Positions 1 to 11,948 are shown, numbered from the stretch's first letter. The stretch is 64,000 nucleotides of DNA from Ascaphus truei (GCA_036426205.1 CM071573.1:40568106-40632105), one strand, 5' to 3'. Numbers and translations are program-made. The notes: a model not told the origin generated them from the letters alone.

Positions 1-329
1 ATAGGAGAGCTGTGTACCTTTTTTGTTTTTGGACCTTACTCCCTTGGTTGTGTGTTTTTTTTACCATTTTTCCTCTACTGAAGTTATTACAGCGGCTGGC
101 ACGCCACAGAAAGACCTCCTGAAGTGGGACACTCTATACCAAATGTGAGTACTTTCCTGATTAACGATTATTTTGAAGACACCCCCAATTAGATTATATA
201 TCAACCCCAGATTGCATGATTATTGAAAGTAAAAAAAATAATGCATCTGCGTCTCCAAGCAACACACTCACTATCTTTATCATCTGATGCTAAAATATTA
301 GTAGCAGCGTTATTTCATGTTTGTTATAG
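1..329. other. No feature recognised
   Basis: AT-rich non-coding sequence. I see no ORF of note, no terminal repeats and no match to the repeat families found elsewhere in the window. Confidence 0.4.
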
Positions 330-450
330 GATAGTTTGTGGGTTATGAAACCATTCAATGGACCAACACATCAGCCATAAAAGGTAATTTTGTACATAAA
401 CTTTCAAGCCTGCAGACAGGGGTCTCTTCATCAGATTTCCTTGTCCTATT
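330..450 (-). ncRNA. Degenerate hammerhead-like motif (PLE relic)
   Basis: Read on the minus strand, the hammerhead core signals occur in order: CTGATGA (complement of 428-434), GAAA (402-405) and GTA (393-395). The stem II region between the first two is long and poorly paired. Downstream, minus-strand text resembles the 35.0-kb fold-back (a TTGGTCCA box), which supports common origin. Probably an inactive relic of a Penelope-like element 3' region. Confidence 0.45.
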
Positions 451-462
451 GATATCTTGAAC

Positions 463-646
463 CAGGAGTGACCAACTCCAGTCCCCAATGGCCACCAAAA
501 GGACAGGTTTTAAGGATATCCCTGCTTCAGCACAGGTGGCTCAAATCAGTGGCTCAGTCAATGACTGCACCATCTGTGCTGAAGCAGGGATATCCCTAAT
601 ACCTGCCCTGCTGATGGCATTTGAGGACTGGCGTTGGTCACCCCTG
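463..646. mobile_element. Palindromic hAT-like MITE, copy 1
   Basis: The element starts CAGGAGTGACCAACTCCAG and ends with the inverted counterpart ...GGTCACCCCTG. The two halves are inverted copies sharing the core ATCCCTGCTTCAGCACAG. It belongs to the family repeated at least twelve times here; terminal CAG...CTG and 8-bp duplications in other copies point to the hAT superfamily. No clear target duplication is visible at this copy. Confidence 0.8.
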
Positions 647-774
647 CTCTAGAGTCCTGTGAAGTTTCTATCTCTTACAATCTATATTTAGGAGAAACCA
701 CCAGTATGTGATTTATACTGATGGAAAATACGTCTTACAGGTATTTAGCTATTGTGACCTTCTTTGTAACACAT

Positions 775-1475
775 GAATACAAAAAAGATGGGGGAGCACA
801 ATGGTCGGAAACAGGCAGTGTTATATAACTAATAGTTACTTTTTTCTAAGGTGAAGCAATTGTAACCTGAGTAGGTGTGGTAGCTCAGGTGTCTAATGTC
901 TAATTGGGGAGGGTGGACACACATGAGTGTATGTGTGTTGGTGTAAAAGTGGAATAAAGGTATATAAGACTTACACGCCTTGTGTAAGCCCTTCGCATCA
1001 GAGTTTCTTTAGGGGTCCCGTGTGCTTCTGATGGGACCCGCTCGCGACCAGGAGGGCAGCCGCAGGTCCGGGAGAGCAGCCGCAGGTGAAGCAAGACACT
1101 GCAGCTGAAACACCCCAGCTGGAAGGAAATTTCCCCTGGAGCGGCACTGTGAACCAAAGAAGGAAGTGGACTGTAAAACAAGAAGAAGAACCAGCATCGC
1201 AAGAAGAAAAGCCTCATCAGAAGCACATCAGGGACTCCTAAGAAACTCTGATGCGACTGGGCTTACACAAGGCCGTGTAAGTCTTATATACCTTTATTCC
1301 ACTTTTACACCAACACACATACACTCATGTGTGTCCACCCTCCCAATTAGACATTAGACACCTGAGCTACCACACCTACTCAGGTTACAATTGCTTCACC
1401 TTAGAAAAAAGTAACTATTAGTTATATAACACTGCCTGTTTCCGACCATTGTGCTCCCCCATCTTTTTTGTATTC
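775..1475. mobile_element. Fold-back element with ~260-bp inverted arms
   Basis: The left arm (775-1035) and right arm (1208-1475) are near-perfect reverse complements, starting with GAATACAAAAAAGATGGGGG on the left. The 170-bp centre is different sequence with a short duplicated GCAGCCGCAGGT motif. ORFs predicted here on both strands mirror each other because of the inversion and are not genes. The superfamily was not identified. Confidence 0.75.
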
Positions 1476-3040
1476 ATTAACTATAAGGGTCCTGGATAGA
1501 TCCTGCTGGGGTTCCGAGTCACAAGAGGATACCACCCGAAAACCATTTACAGGCAGTATTACACCATTCTTTTTATACTTCTGCACATTAGATATAACAA
1601 AGAGAGATAGCGCCCGGGTACCTTCGCAAACAAACTTCTTTGTAACACACCCAGATCACCTTTATACCGGTCGTAAGAAAAAACAAGCACAACTTGAAAT
1701 GATTTATTAGCTCTTCTTGCTGGATACTAAGAGTATGAGTTGTGTTTACTTTAGGCTATTAACTGTCTGATATTTGTACATCAGCATCACAAAAGCCTAA
1801 AATGTCTCTTCTCTGTTGGATTTGGCGCCTTTTGTCACAATCTATAAGGAGCCGCGTCTTACTCCCTATGCCGTGCAGTGGCAGCGCTGTCAGATCCAGA
1901 TACTTTTTGGGCTTTTTTTTCCATTAGCAGAGAGACAGAAAGGTTATAAGACCCAGAATGAGAGCGTCCCTCAGCAGCCCTATCAAATTAATTGAGAGTG
2001 ATATATTTGGGTCAGGTGCTGTATCAGGGAGTTGCTGCATTTATCCCATTTGATACTATGGAAAGATCCTGCTAACTAAATAGGACAATCCTCTGCCATC
2101 TCAGATCAAATTGCAAGGACAAGCAGCTCATCTGCTTCTGTGCAAACATATTGCACTGCTATTTTATCATGAGAAAAACGAGTGTCAATAAGGTACAGCA
2201 TGTCAGGTTCTCTCCGTATAGACCAACTTGTACCAACTATCTCTGTGATATACTGTATAGCAGTCTTGGAATGGAGAATAATCTTTTTCCCAAGTCCAGA
2301 GAATGTATTCATTCATTCATTCATCCACCTGGAAACTAGTAGAAATAACATATCCCATTTGGGCATCAAGCACCTACATTATGGCTTTTAGAAGTTAGAG
2401 AACTAGTTTCTTATAACAACACCCACTTCTATGTTATCTGAAAGTTTGTTTCATAATTCAAACTCTTTAATAGGTTTTCAAATGTTGGTTCAAAAATCAA
2501 GCTCTGAATGACCCAAAGGAAAATAGCAGGCGGAAGCAGAGGATGCTGGGTGCCTGCAGCAAAGCATGCAGAATGCGGAAAGTGCAGCCTGACCAGTGAA
2601 GCAATTTTGAGCGGTCATTTTAATAGGACCCCAAAATATTATTTTATATAAGTTTCTTTATTTAACAATTGAACTCATTCAGTTTTCAGCTGTTTTACAA
2701 TAAATTAAGCAGTTATAATAAAGAAATTCAGGCGAAAAAAGGATGTTTTAGGACGAGGTCTTCATGTTGCACATTCAATACTGATATACAGCAGTGGAAG
2801 ATTTAGGATAGGAATGGAATAATTAACCCCATTAATATGGCTCTTTATTGTGTTGCATTCATACTACAATAAAAAAATCGAATAAAATCCACAACTCATG
2901 CAAGCACCCCAAAGAGCTGTAAATAAAATATATATACTACCTGATAATATCCAATAAATAGTATTCTCAGAATGACTATGTAATCTCAAAGGATGGTGCT
3001 CACTGCGAAGATAACCATTAATAAACCACAAAAAATAACT
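1476..3040. other. Unassigned non-coding stretch with (ATTC)n
   Basis: AT-rich sequence with no supported gene. A short ATTC tetranucleotide run lies at about 2307-2324. Short ORFs here show no recognisable domain. Confidence 0.4.
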
Positions 3041-3042
3041 CA

Positions 3043-4145
3043 CTAAGAAGGGAGAGAATCAATCTTCACAAATGTGGTATTAAACTGGAGTAAATTCATA
3101 ATAAATATTTTATTATCAATACAAAAACTAGACAGCGTTAAAAACATATTTTAAAAAAAGTGTGTAAAGGATGCATGAAACAATAGAAAATTGCCAATGT
3201 GTGATAATCCTAATATATTTCCAAACCGAGTGCGGGGGTCACCCAGATTGGAACCACTGGTCAGTCTGATACTTCCTGGGTACCGAGGTGCAGTGCAGAT
3301 AAGCAGACCCTAATTTACTAAACGTGACATTGCTCGGGTCTGACAGCAGTAACCGCGGTACACATATCGACCATGAAAGATCACAATAGAAAAATGTTTA
3401 AAGACCGACAAAGTTGATATTGATGCGGATTGAGAAAAATATAAACACTGGATTCCGTTCTTAAAATAAGTCCCAAACCATCTCACATATATTGGTCGAG
3501 GGATAATATCTGAATAATATTCATCAGTCATTACAGGATAGGGAAACTTCATGCACTCACTCAGCCCAGATTCAAGGTGATCTGCAGGCAGCTAGCAGTA
3601 GGCAGCAGAGGCATCCGACATTACACACAGACGCCCGAGGCGCGTTTTTCAAGAAGGCCTCGTCAGCGGCGGGGCTTTAGGCGCACTTGCCATTCTAGTT
3701 ATACCTCATCACATGGTGACGTCATCAATCTAGAAGAGAAAACAAAATACATTAACATCAAAAAAAAAGTTATAAAAATCCAGTAAATAACAATTTTTCA
3801 TTGGCTTCTGCTGGACTAACTGTGTGTAGAAAGCAAATGCAGCAACGTTCCCTTTGGGAAAGTAACTTTTCAATGTCCCCTTCCTCTGTAACCTTGGAAT
3901 TCGTTCTATCCCAAACACACACAGATCAGAGGCTTTACTGGTGTGAGAAGAAAAAAAATGTCTCGCAACACTTGTCAATTTGTTACCTTTGTGTTTTTGT
4001 GCATTTCTATTGTGGTGTTTTGTAGTCGATATCTGCATTGCGGTTATTGCTGCCGGGCTTGAATTTTTGGATTAATAAAATATCTTTCACGATTTTACTC
4101 CTGTATAGTGCCGCATTTTTGAAGATTTATACTCTCTCTTCTTAG
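3043..4145. mobile_element. Inverted PLE-type fold-back element
   Basis: The left edge (CTAAGAAGGGAGAGAATC) and the right edge (reverse complement of ACTCTCTCTTCTTAG) are inverted. Similarity continues inward for several hundred bases with divergence, for example ACAGCAGTAACCGCGGTAC against its eroded partner near 4035-4050. A hammerhead-like motif sits left of centre on the minus strand. The 3' part, with a TTAATAAAATATCTTTCACG run, is an AT-rich tail. Confidence 0.6.
3630..3666 (-). ncRNA. Hammerhead-like motif, degenerate stem II
   Basis: On the minus strand: CTGACGA (3660-3666), then GAAA (3647-3650), then an extended stem III region containing CGCG, then GTC (3630-3632). All three core signals are present, but the stem II halves pair poorly. 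It lies next to the centre of the fold-back at 3043-4145 and reads outward from that centre. Confidence 0.5.
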
Positions 4146-4500
4146 GGGGCTATCTATTCCACATACAGCCACAAATACACAATTTGCGTTTTGTTTGCCA
4201 GGTTTGTGGCTATTCCTGTAACAGGTGGGAAGAGATAAGAAAGAGTAGCAAAGTAAATGAGAAGTTGCAGAATCTCCCTACTTACCAGGTTCATGGGTCA
4301 TTTTTTTGTAAGATCAGTTGAGCTCATAGATTCACTGTGGTCATAAAATAGATACTTCGGGGGAAAGCGTTGAGGTTCAGTTGATCTCTGTAACCCCAAA
4401 GTGAGATGAGTTTTGGGTGGTGCATTTCTGGAAAGTTATTGGGGTTTTTGGTTACCAGAAAAGCAGCATTGGAAATAAGCACAACACATCATTAGAAATA
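4146..4500. other. No feature recognised
   Basis: Non-coding sequence between two inverted-repeat elements. No gene or known repeat was recognised. Confidence 0.4.
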
Positions 4501-4560
4501 AGGGGAAAACGAAAGAAGAGAGCACCATCTGGATGGTGCTCTCTTCTTTAGTTTTTCCCT
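4501..4560. repeat. 60-bp near-perfect hairpin
   Basis: AAAGAAGAGAGCACCATC (4512-4529) is followed two bases later by its exact reverse complement (4532-4549). With one mismatch the arms extend to the flanking AGGGGAAAAC/GTTTTTCCCT, giving a roughly 28-bp stem with a 2-bp centre. Either strand would form a tight hairpin if transcribed. It could be the remnant core of a larger fold-back transposon. Confidence 0.8.
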
Positions 4561-4857
4561 GGATCTATCAGCAGCAGCACATCATCCATCACAAGAGGTG
4601 TCCGTGAGTACTGGGCTATTAGCCCTATTAGCCCCCAATGAAATTGTTCATGGTGAGTCTCTCATTCACTTTCAATTTTCAGGGATGAGGCTTTATACCT
4701 TTTTTAAGGTTTTACTCACTTTATGACATACACCTCTCCATGTTTTGGGACATAATGATGTTATTTGAGCAGGGTATTTAAGCATTCTTACCAACTTTCT
4801 TGCTATCAGCATTAGAAATAAGCATGGATGGGGCACTGTGCCTGCTTGATCCCAAGC

Positions 4858-5189
4858 ATTCTCATAAGAGCCATTGGGAACGAGAAAACACACAGGAAAA
4901 AACACACATAGAGGTCCAGAGTGAGTGAAGAGAAGGGAAGTGGAACACACTGTGGTGCCACTGGAAAATAAATAAATGAATACACTCACACGGGCTAATG
5001 TGAGTTAAGGCAATGAGGGCAAGTGCTTGCAGCAGGAAATCCACTGTAGGTAGTATCTGTGTCTACAGTCCCAGAACTGATGGTGTCTCACTGCAAGTGT
5101 GTTCCACTTCCCTTCTCTTCACTCACTCTGGACTTCTGTGTGTGTTTTTTCCTGTGTGTTTTCTCGTTCTCAATGGCTCTTATGAGAAT
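4858..5189. repeat. Inverted repeat, ~93-bp arms
   Basis: The left arm 4858-4950 and right arm 5097-5189 are inverted copies, with shared text such as GAGTGAGTGAAGAGAAGGGA and its complement. A 146-bp unrelated spacer separates them. Probably a MITE fragment. Predicted peptides on opposite strands here are reflections of each other. Confidence 0.7.
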
Positions 5190-5773
5190 GAACACATGGC
5201 TATAAGAAGCACTAGGAGCAACAAAGAGGACCACACCAAGTGATTCGACTCATGCATGCCAGTGCCTGTTCCAGCAGACGAGTCCACTCCGTGACCAGAG
5301 TGAGAACCTTCAAGACAACGCTGAGGGATTTTGCTCACATATGCCTGTGTGAGTACCTATAACCCTATATGATTATCTCCTACCCTATTGTTCTCGCACA
5401 TTGTTCTTTAGTATATATATTATACACTCTGTTGTTTCTTTTTACATGCGCTCATCTCCGCTCTATCTACATCTACATTCTAAGACAGTGTAATACTGTA
5501 CAGAAGAAGTTAGAAGCTGAGAAACCTTGGGACTTATAGGCCTAAACTACTATATCGTGATGGACCGCAGCCCAAAGTCACCCATCTAAGAGAAAGTAAA
5601 TCATGACACAATGGGAGTGTTTTGTCTGAAATGTTAAATACAGACGTACACTATACCAGTTCATTCTCCAGTTAAAAGATCCAGGGAATTTTACTGTGAG
5701 AGTTACAGATCAATTTCCATTGAACTTTCTTCTGAATAACAAGGCTCTTATAAAAATGAGGCTTCCGAGAAGT
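5190..5773. other. Unassigned non-coding stretch
   Basis: No ORF or repeat family was recognised between the inverted repeat ending at 5189 and the large palindrome starting at 5774. Confidence 0.4.
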
Positions 5774-6909
5774 GAAGAGTACACAGAAGGAAAAGAACCC
5801 CAAGGAGAGCACTCATCTGCTGTAGAATAAAGCCTGGTGTACCGGAATCATGTGACAATGGGTGGACTTGAGTGAATTAAAACATGTATATGTTTAATTG
5901 AGTCATAACTCAGAACAATAAAATAATGGGGGGGGGGGGAGAACGCTGTGGATCAGGTATAATACTCTGAAAAACCAGTGTACAGCGAATTAAAAAGGGG
6001 GACAAAATGAACCAAAATATGAACCACTCTGCTATCTAAACTACTAAAGTGTGCTAGGGCAAGGTGTCCTATGAATACCACCACACTTGATGCTGGGTGG
6101 TATTGATATGGCCCAAGTTAGGGTTTATGGACAAACCGGTGCCACTATAAAGTACTGTAGTGTTACCAGTTGACACCTGCTTAGCCCTGTATAAGCCCAG
6201 ATCAGTACTGGTTAGTAGTTTTGAAAGGGGTGCACATATAGTGCCTGTGAACAGATTATGATCCGGAGCACAAGGTCTGAATAGGTGTTTTCACAATTAG
6301 GTAGTCACAGTAAGAGTCTTCCTAGTGCTATGTCACACAGTATAGTAAAGCATAGTGATATCAGTGATACTATAACCAGTACAAAGTAGTGTCTGTTTAC
6401 ATGAAAATGTGTCATGGTGTGTCAGGCAATATAGCAGACAGGATCAATGCCTGTTAGAATAGTGCATAAAAGTGTGCCTGTATACATAGGAGTGTTGCAT
6501 ATATACTCTGAGAACTATGGGGACTTGGTGTTAACAGATGCTCGACGGGTGTATTGTGTGCTGTCCCTCAGTGTAGAACATACAGTCACACACAATCGAG
6601 ACAGTATAAGACCCAAATCAGTATTTATCTAGAACAGTGCACAAGTAGTGCCTGTTTACATGGAGTGTATGAAAATCACGGGTTTCATCCGTCCATCAAA
6701 GGCTAGGCATACCTCTTAGAGTAGGGCTGGGCGCCTTCGCAACATGCGTGGAGCTCTATTAGATCAGCATGAGGTACGCCTGGTGTAATAAAAATCAATA
6801 AATGTAGCTGCAATAGCAGAGGCCCATATCTGAGGCTACTGGGGATAGGAAGCGCTCCGACCGCAAGCGCATGTCCCGCCCCTCTGACGTAATGACGTCA
6901 TCAATCGCC

Positions 6910-6940
6910 GACGTACGTTTCGCTAGTACTGCTTTGTCAA
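6910..6940 (-). ncRNA. Hammerhead-like motif, left arm of 2.8-kb palindrome
   Basis: Minus strand: TTGACAA in the position of CTGANGA (6934-6940), GAAA (6918-6921) and GTC (6910-6912). Stem II is formed by GC pairs around AGTACTA. Two conserved core bases of the first box are changed (C3 to T, G8 to A), so catalytic activity is not expected. Confidence 0.5.
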
Positions 6941-7423
6941 GGCTGGGGGGGGCACTCATCATGCTCCCAGTATATATACGGTAAGCTATCCTCTGATAGG
7001 TAGTGACGCATTCCCTAATTTGTATGTTTAGAAGTGTATACATGCTAGAACTGGTAAGGGGCAGCTGCAAAGTGGGTCAAATAAAGGGCCTAAATGCAAA
7101 CCCCTCATTTAACCCCCTCGGTGCCAGGGTTTGTATGAGGGGTTAAATGAGGGGTTTGTATATAGCCCCTTTATTTGACCCACTTTGCAGCTGCCCCTAC
7201 CTATTTGCTACACACTTTGTCCGCCCAGCTTATCAACCATTCCTGATTACCAAAGCACTTCAATTTTCTCCCTCTGTGACAAGCAGTACTAGGTCTACAC
7301 GCCCCCTTACCAGTTCTAGCATGTATACACTTCTAAACATGCAAATTAGGGAATGCGTCACTACCTATCAGAGGATAGCTTACCGTATATATACTGGGAG
7401 CATGATGAGTGCCCCCCCCAGCC

Positions 7424-7454
7424 TTGACAAAGCAGTACTAGCGAAACGTACGTC
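7424..7454 (+). ncRNA. Hammerhead-like motif, right arm of 2.8-kb palindrome
   Basis: Plus-strand mirror of the left-arm motif: TTGACAA (7424-7430), GAAA (7443-7446) and GTC (7452-7454). It carries the same two substitutions in the first box as the left copy, so the defects predate or accompanied the inversion. Likely inactive. Confidence 0.5.
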
Positions 7455-8589
7455 GGCGATTGATGACGTCATTACGTCAGAGGGGCGGGACATGCGCTTG
7501 CGGTCGGAGCGCTTCCTATCCCCAGTAGCCTCAGATATGGGCCTCTGCTATTGCAGCTACATTTATTGATTTTATTACCAGGCGTACCTCAGGCTGATCT
7601 AATAGAGCTCCACGCATGTTGCTGAAGGCGCCCAGCCCTACTCTAAGAGGTATGCCTGACCTTTGATGGACGGATGAAACCCGTGATTTTCATACACTCC
7701 ATGTAAACAGGCACTACTTGTGCACTGTTCTAGATAAATACTGATTTGGGTCTTATACTGTCTCGATGTGTGTGTGACTGTATGTTCTACACTGAGGGAC
7801 AGCACACATACACCGTCGAGCATCTGTTAACACCAAGTCCCCATAGGTCTCAGAGTATATATGCACACAGGTCCTATGTATACAGGCACAATTTATGCAC
7901 TATTCTAACAGGCATTGATCCTGTCTGCTATATTGCCTGACACACACATGACACATTTTCATGTAAACAGACACTACTTGTGTACTGTTATAGGTATCAC
8001 TGATATCACTATGCTTTACTATACTGTGTGACATAGCACTAGGAAGACTCTTACTGTGACTACCGAATTGTGAAAACATCCATTCAGACCTTGTGCTCCG
8101 GATCGTAATCTGTTAACAGGCACTATATGTGCACCCCTTTCAAAACTACTGACCAGTACTGATCTGGGCTTATACAGGGCTAAGCAGGTGTCAACCGGTA
8201 ACACTACTTTATAGTGGCACCGGTTTGTCCATAAACCCTAACTTGGGCCATATCAATACCACCCAGCATCAAGTGTGGTGGTATTCATAGGACACCTTTC
8301 CCTAGCACACTTTAGTAGTTTAGATAGCAGAGTGGTTCATATTTTGGTTCATTTTGTCCCCCTTTTTAATTCGCTGTACAATGGTTTTTCAGAGTATTAT
8401 ACCTGATCCACAGCGTTCTCCCCCCCCCCCCCCATTATTTTATTGTTCTGAGTTATGACTCAATTAAACATATACATGTTTTAATTCACTCAAGTCCACC
8501 CATTGTCACATGATTCTGGTACACTAGGCTTTATTCTACAGCGGGTGAGTGCTCTCCTTGGGGTTCTTTTCCTTCTGTGTACTCCTCAA

Positions 8590-9320
8590 TATTTTACCCC
8601 TGATAGTAGCACCTCCACCAGTCCATTCCAGTTAGCAGTAGCGAGGGTTTCCCCTCCCTTCCCACTTCCCCTTCCCCCTCCCCTTGTTCGGTATTTCCAA
8701 GAAGTGAATCAAGCAATACTGTACAGGTCTGTTTATCAAAAAATTATGTCAAAGTGATTCAGAAACACACTTGTATCAAAAAAAATATATGTATATATAC
8801 ATTTTATGTTGTTGTTTCAAATGTTCTGTTCATTAAACAAATAAATGATTTTTCATACTGATGGTGAGTTATAGCAGCTTGTCCATTCTTTACTGCCAGT
8901 TCCACTTGGGGGAATCTTCTAGTAGCTGCGAATTGTGCATATCCATGCGGGAAGAGCCCTTTCTGCTCGGATTTGCAGGGGTTTTTTTATTCTGTAAGCC
9001 CTTCTCGCATATCCAAACCGTATGGAAAATGGCTATTTTAGATGCGGTTTGATTCCTGCTGTGCAAATCTGAGCGGAAATTACAGAGTCTGAAAGACGCT
9101 GACATTCTAGCAGCTCCACAGAGAATACTCGGGCGCAATCTAAAACTACGGCAGATGTTAATTCCCAAAAAAATCCTCTTTCTAATCCTGTGCTCCCCTA
9201 TTTTTTCTGTTCCTTTTACGTAAGTCTAGCAGCTTCGTTATCTCTAAAAGGCTAAACCTCTTCAAATAACTTGCTTTTGGGGAAGTGGGGGGTGAGGGAG
9301 AGTGAGAGAAAGGGTTCTTC
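8590..9320. other. Unassigned non-coding stretch
   Basis: Pyrimidine-rich at 8650-8690, otherwise unremarkable. A weak inverted resemblance exists around 8920-9080, but I could not define element ends. Confidence 0.35.
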
Positions 9321-9382
9321 AGAACAAACACACAAGGAAGAGTTAAGATGAACATTAATTTTATGCAGAATCACAGTGGTGG

Positions 9383-9415
9383 GACAATGTTTCGGGCAAC
9401 GAGACCCTTCATCAG
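9383..9415 (-). ncRNA. Hammerhead ribozyme motif with intact core
   Basis: Minus strand: CTGATGA (9409-9415), a GGG/CCC stem II with loop TCTCGTTG, GAAA (9390-9393), short stem III AC-ATT-GT and cleavage triplet GTC (9383-9385). All invariant core positions are kept. Stem I is not convincingly paired, so activity is uncertain. The arrangement matches the minimal stem III hammerheads known from Penelope-like elements; downstream minus-strand text is probably PLE 3' or pseudo-LTR sequence. Confidence 0.65.
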
Positions 9416-9708
9416 GTGAAAGATAACAGTGACATATAGAAATACACTTTGTGTAACCACTGAGACACACTCCCCAAAATTTCACCCACCAGAGGAAGTC
9501 CATGGTGGCCGCTTTCCTCATTAGTGTTCAGCAACTTCAGTAAAATAAAAAAAATTCCCTTTTTAATTTATGTCACAGCACCCCATGCCCTTGCTAATGC
9601 TTACTAAAATAACAATTGAAGGGAATAAACCAGTAAAAGTACATGGTATCTACAAAATGAAACAAGTATGTACAAAGATAGAATGAATGGTAATGTCGAT
9701 ACACAGGC

Positions 9709-9753
9709 CTATATATATATATATATATATAATTATATATATATATATAGTTA
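9709..9753. repeat. (TA)n microsatellite
   Basis: Alternating TA dinucleotides, interrupted by an AATT and a single G. Confidence 0.9.
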
Positions 9754-10529
9754 TATATCAAAGTTAATTTATTCCGTATAGAGACCTATAATGGAAGAAG
9801 CACTGCATCAATAAAGGCAAAAGCAATGCAGTCCCTAAGGTAACAAGGGCAACCCGCCTCTGCAGTAAAGTGTACAAGATTAAAGATAATAGATTGACGT
9901 ACAGACATTCTAACTCTTCAGTGTATACACCAGTGACTCCAAGATAATATATATTTCATGGGGATTTGTAGTATTTCAAATAACCAATCAAAAGAGACAA
10001 TATACATCTCTAGAGGATACACATCTGGGGTGATAACACTTGACAAGACAGGCAGTAACAGAATATAATTTATTGGAAAGTTAATCCACAGACATAAATG
10101 TAAACATGAAAGTTTAAGTATCGCGGATAGGAGCTTATAACCAGAGAAGTGCTGCACCCACCGAGACATTAGCAGCCCACGCCAACAAAAACGCAATAAA
10201 AACAAAGGTTTACAATCTTATTCGTCTATAAAATCTCCCCCACACAAATATGTAGGTTAATAGTAGTATTTAGTAGCAATGGCTATGAGTCAGTGTGTAT
10301 TCCTACGGGGTTCAATCTGTAATGAAGTACTGAGCGAAGAAAAGCAGTAATGGTTAAAAAAAATAAGATTATTAGAGAAAATATGTTAAACGAATGATTT
10401 AACTACAACGAAAATGTGTGTTTATAAATGTTGTCGTAACTTACAATATGTTTGCTGATGAGGTGGTCACCTCTGTTAACAACATTACAGATCAACAACA
10501 CGAAGAACGGATAAAGTAGTGAAAAATGT
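9754..10529. other. Unassigned AT-rich stretch, possibly PLE 5' region
   Basis: No ORF with a recognisable domain. Its position immediately upstream of the plus-strand PLE coding relic makes a 5' untranslated or pseudo-LTR origin possible, but no sequence feature proves this. Confidence 0.3.
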
Positions 10530-10668
10530 TAAATCACACTCTGCGTACGTATTGTATAGGATTAGTCCATATATAAGCACATTTCAGAAAGTGGTAATTG
10601 AAGAAATAGATACATTATGACGCACACACCACACAATACAAAAGGTCAGAAAAATAAATATAATGTAA

Positions 10669-11266
10669 TGTAAGAGACGTGTTCAGGGGTATGCAATGGA
10701 GACTGTTTTAAGGTGAAATTAAAATAAGGCTTTATTGCGCCTGTTGCTTTAAACACAGCAAACATGTAAATCAGCAAACATGTAAATCAGCAAACAAAAT
10801 CCGCTCCACTCTGGAGTATATATACACTTTTGATCCAGCTCTCTAACTGCATGGTTAGCCCAGCGATTCACCAGCCCAAATCATAGAGACATTCATATAC
10901 TTAGATAGACATAGATAATAGTCTTAAAAGAAAAGTCTTATCTGTTAGCTGGGTTGCTGTAGGGGAAGGCTTCTTTGTTCTCCAGGTGTCCACACCCGTC
11001 AGTGATAAGGCAATGTCAGGATCCAGGTATAGAAGTATTATCCCCTGTGTCTTGTCAGCTTGCAGTCTCTTTTGACAGACTCAAGACGTCTGTCTCCTTG
11101 TTCAGCCCAGTTTTGGACTAAGGAGTCTTTCTTCCTGTCTCAGAGGCAGGCTTTTTCTAACACCTGTAATCAGCCAGGTGGTGTTAGTTAATTGCCTACC
11201 AGCAGTTAAACACCACACTGCTGGATTAGAGGCACATTTGTGAACAGGGATAAGTCTCCTGTTACA
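10669..11266 (-). mobile_element. Solo LTR (598 bp) in the PLE relic
   Basis: Begins TGTAAGAG and ends CTGTTACA, the TG...CA ends of an LTR, and is flanked by an exact 5-bp duplication TGTAA (10664-10668 and 11267-11271). On the minus strand it has a TATA-like TATATATAC near 10818 and an AATAAA signal (complement of 10731-10736) about 85 bp further on, so its transcription direction is minus. Removing it rejoins the PLE reading. No internal retrotransposon sequence remains, consistent with LTR-LTR recombination. Confidence 0.8.
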
Positions 11267-11624
11267 TGTAACAACAAAAAAAGACCAACATATTCTTAAG
11301 TATCTAATGGAAGATGACACTATTATAATTAAAAAAACTGATAAAGGAGGAGGAAGAGTCATGTTAAATGAAGATGAATATATGGCAGAAACAACTAACC
11401 AATGCGGAGTATTATAAGGAAATAATTCAACAAAGATCCAACAAATCAAATAAAAAACAAAATACATCTTTTTTAGAATACAGCAGAAATTCAACAACAA
11501 CTTAATACCAAACAGATGATTTTTAATAGTAATATTTCCTCATACATCTATTATGTGTATGGTTCCGAAAGTGCATAAACAGATATTTCATCCTCCTGGA
11601 TGGTCAATCATTTCTGGCAGTGGC

Positions 11625-11948
11625 GGATTTCAAACTGTGCCGCCCATAGGGTCTTACCCTGTGTCACCTCCCCCTGCAGTGCCACTCTACTCATTCTGCA
11701 GCGTCATGGCGTCAAATGATGTAGCAACGTCACGTGGCGACGCGTTTCCATGACAACGTGTCACCATGTGATGTTGCAGCGTCATTTGATGCCGCGATAC
11801 ACCAGAAGGAGGAGAGTGGAGCGAAGTAGTAGGTGAGAGACCTTAAAAGAGTCCCCACTCTCTCTTCCCACCCGACAAAAAGTGGTGAAGGGAGCGGGGC
11901 CGATGTCTGCCACCCCCAAGTTTTGCATCATGGGAAATCTGACATTGG
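11625..11948. mobile_element. 324-bp insertion with 14-bp flanking direct repeat
   Basis: TTTCTGGCAGTGGC (11611-11624) and TTTCTGGCAATGGC (11949-11962) flank GC-richer sequence that interrupts the PLE ISGSG block; the PLE reading resumes afterwards (GNGSLLEPLS). The long duplication suggests target-primed insertion. Element class unknown. Confidence 0.6.

Larger units (their letters stand above)
5774..8589. mobile_element. 2.8-kb near-complete palindrome with outward hammerheads
   Basis: The left arm (5774 to about 7105) and right arm (about 7120 to 8589) are inverted copies over almost their whole length, converging on a centre near 7110 with duplicated GAGGGGTTAAATGAGGGGTTT text. The arms include matching poly-G/poly-C runs (near 5930 and 8422) and several degenerate copies of a GTGCCTGTTTACATG-like unit. 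Each arm has a hammerhead-like motif reading outward. No coding domain was recognised, so a non-autonomous PLE-derived inverted dimer is an inference from the ribozyme signature. Confidence 0.75.

Noticed and set aside
6795..7569. Two nearly identical 90-residue peptides on opposite strands
   Set aside because: They are the same sequence seen in both arms of the palindrome; no domain and no codon bias.
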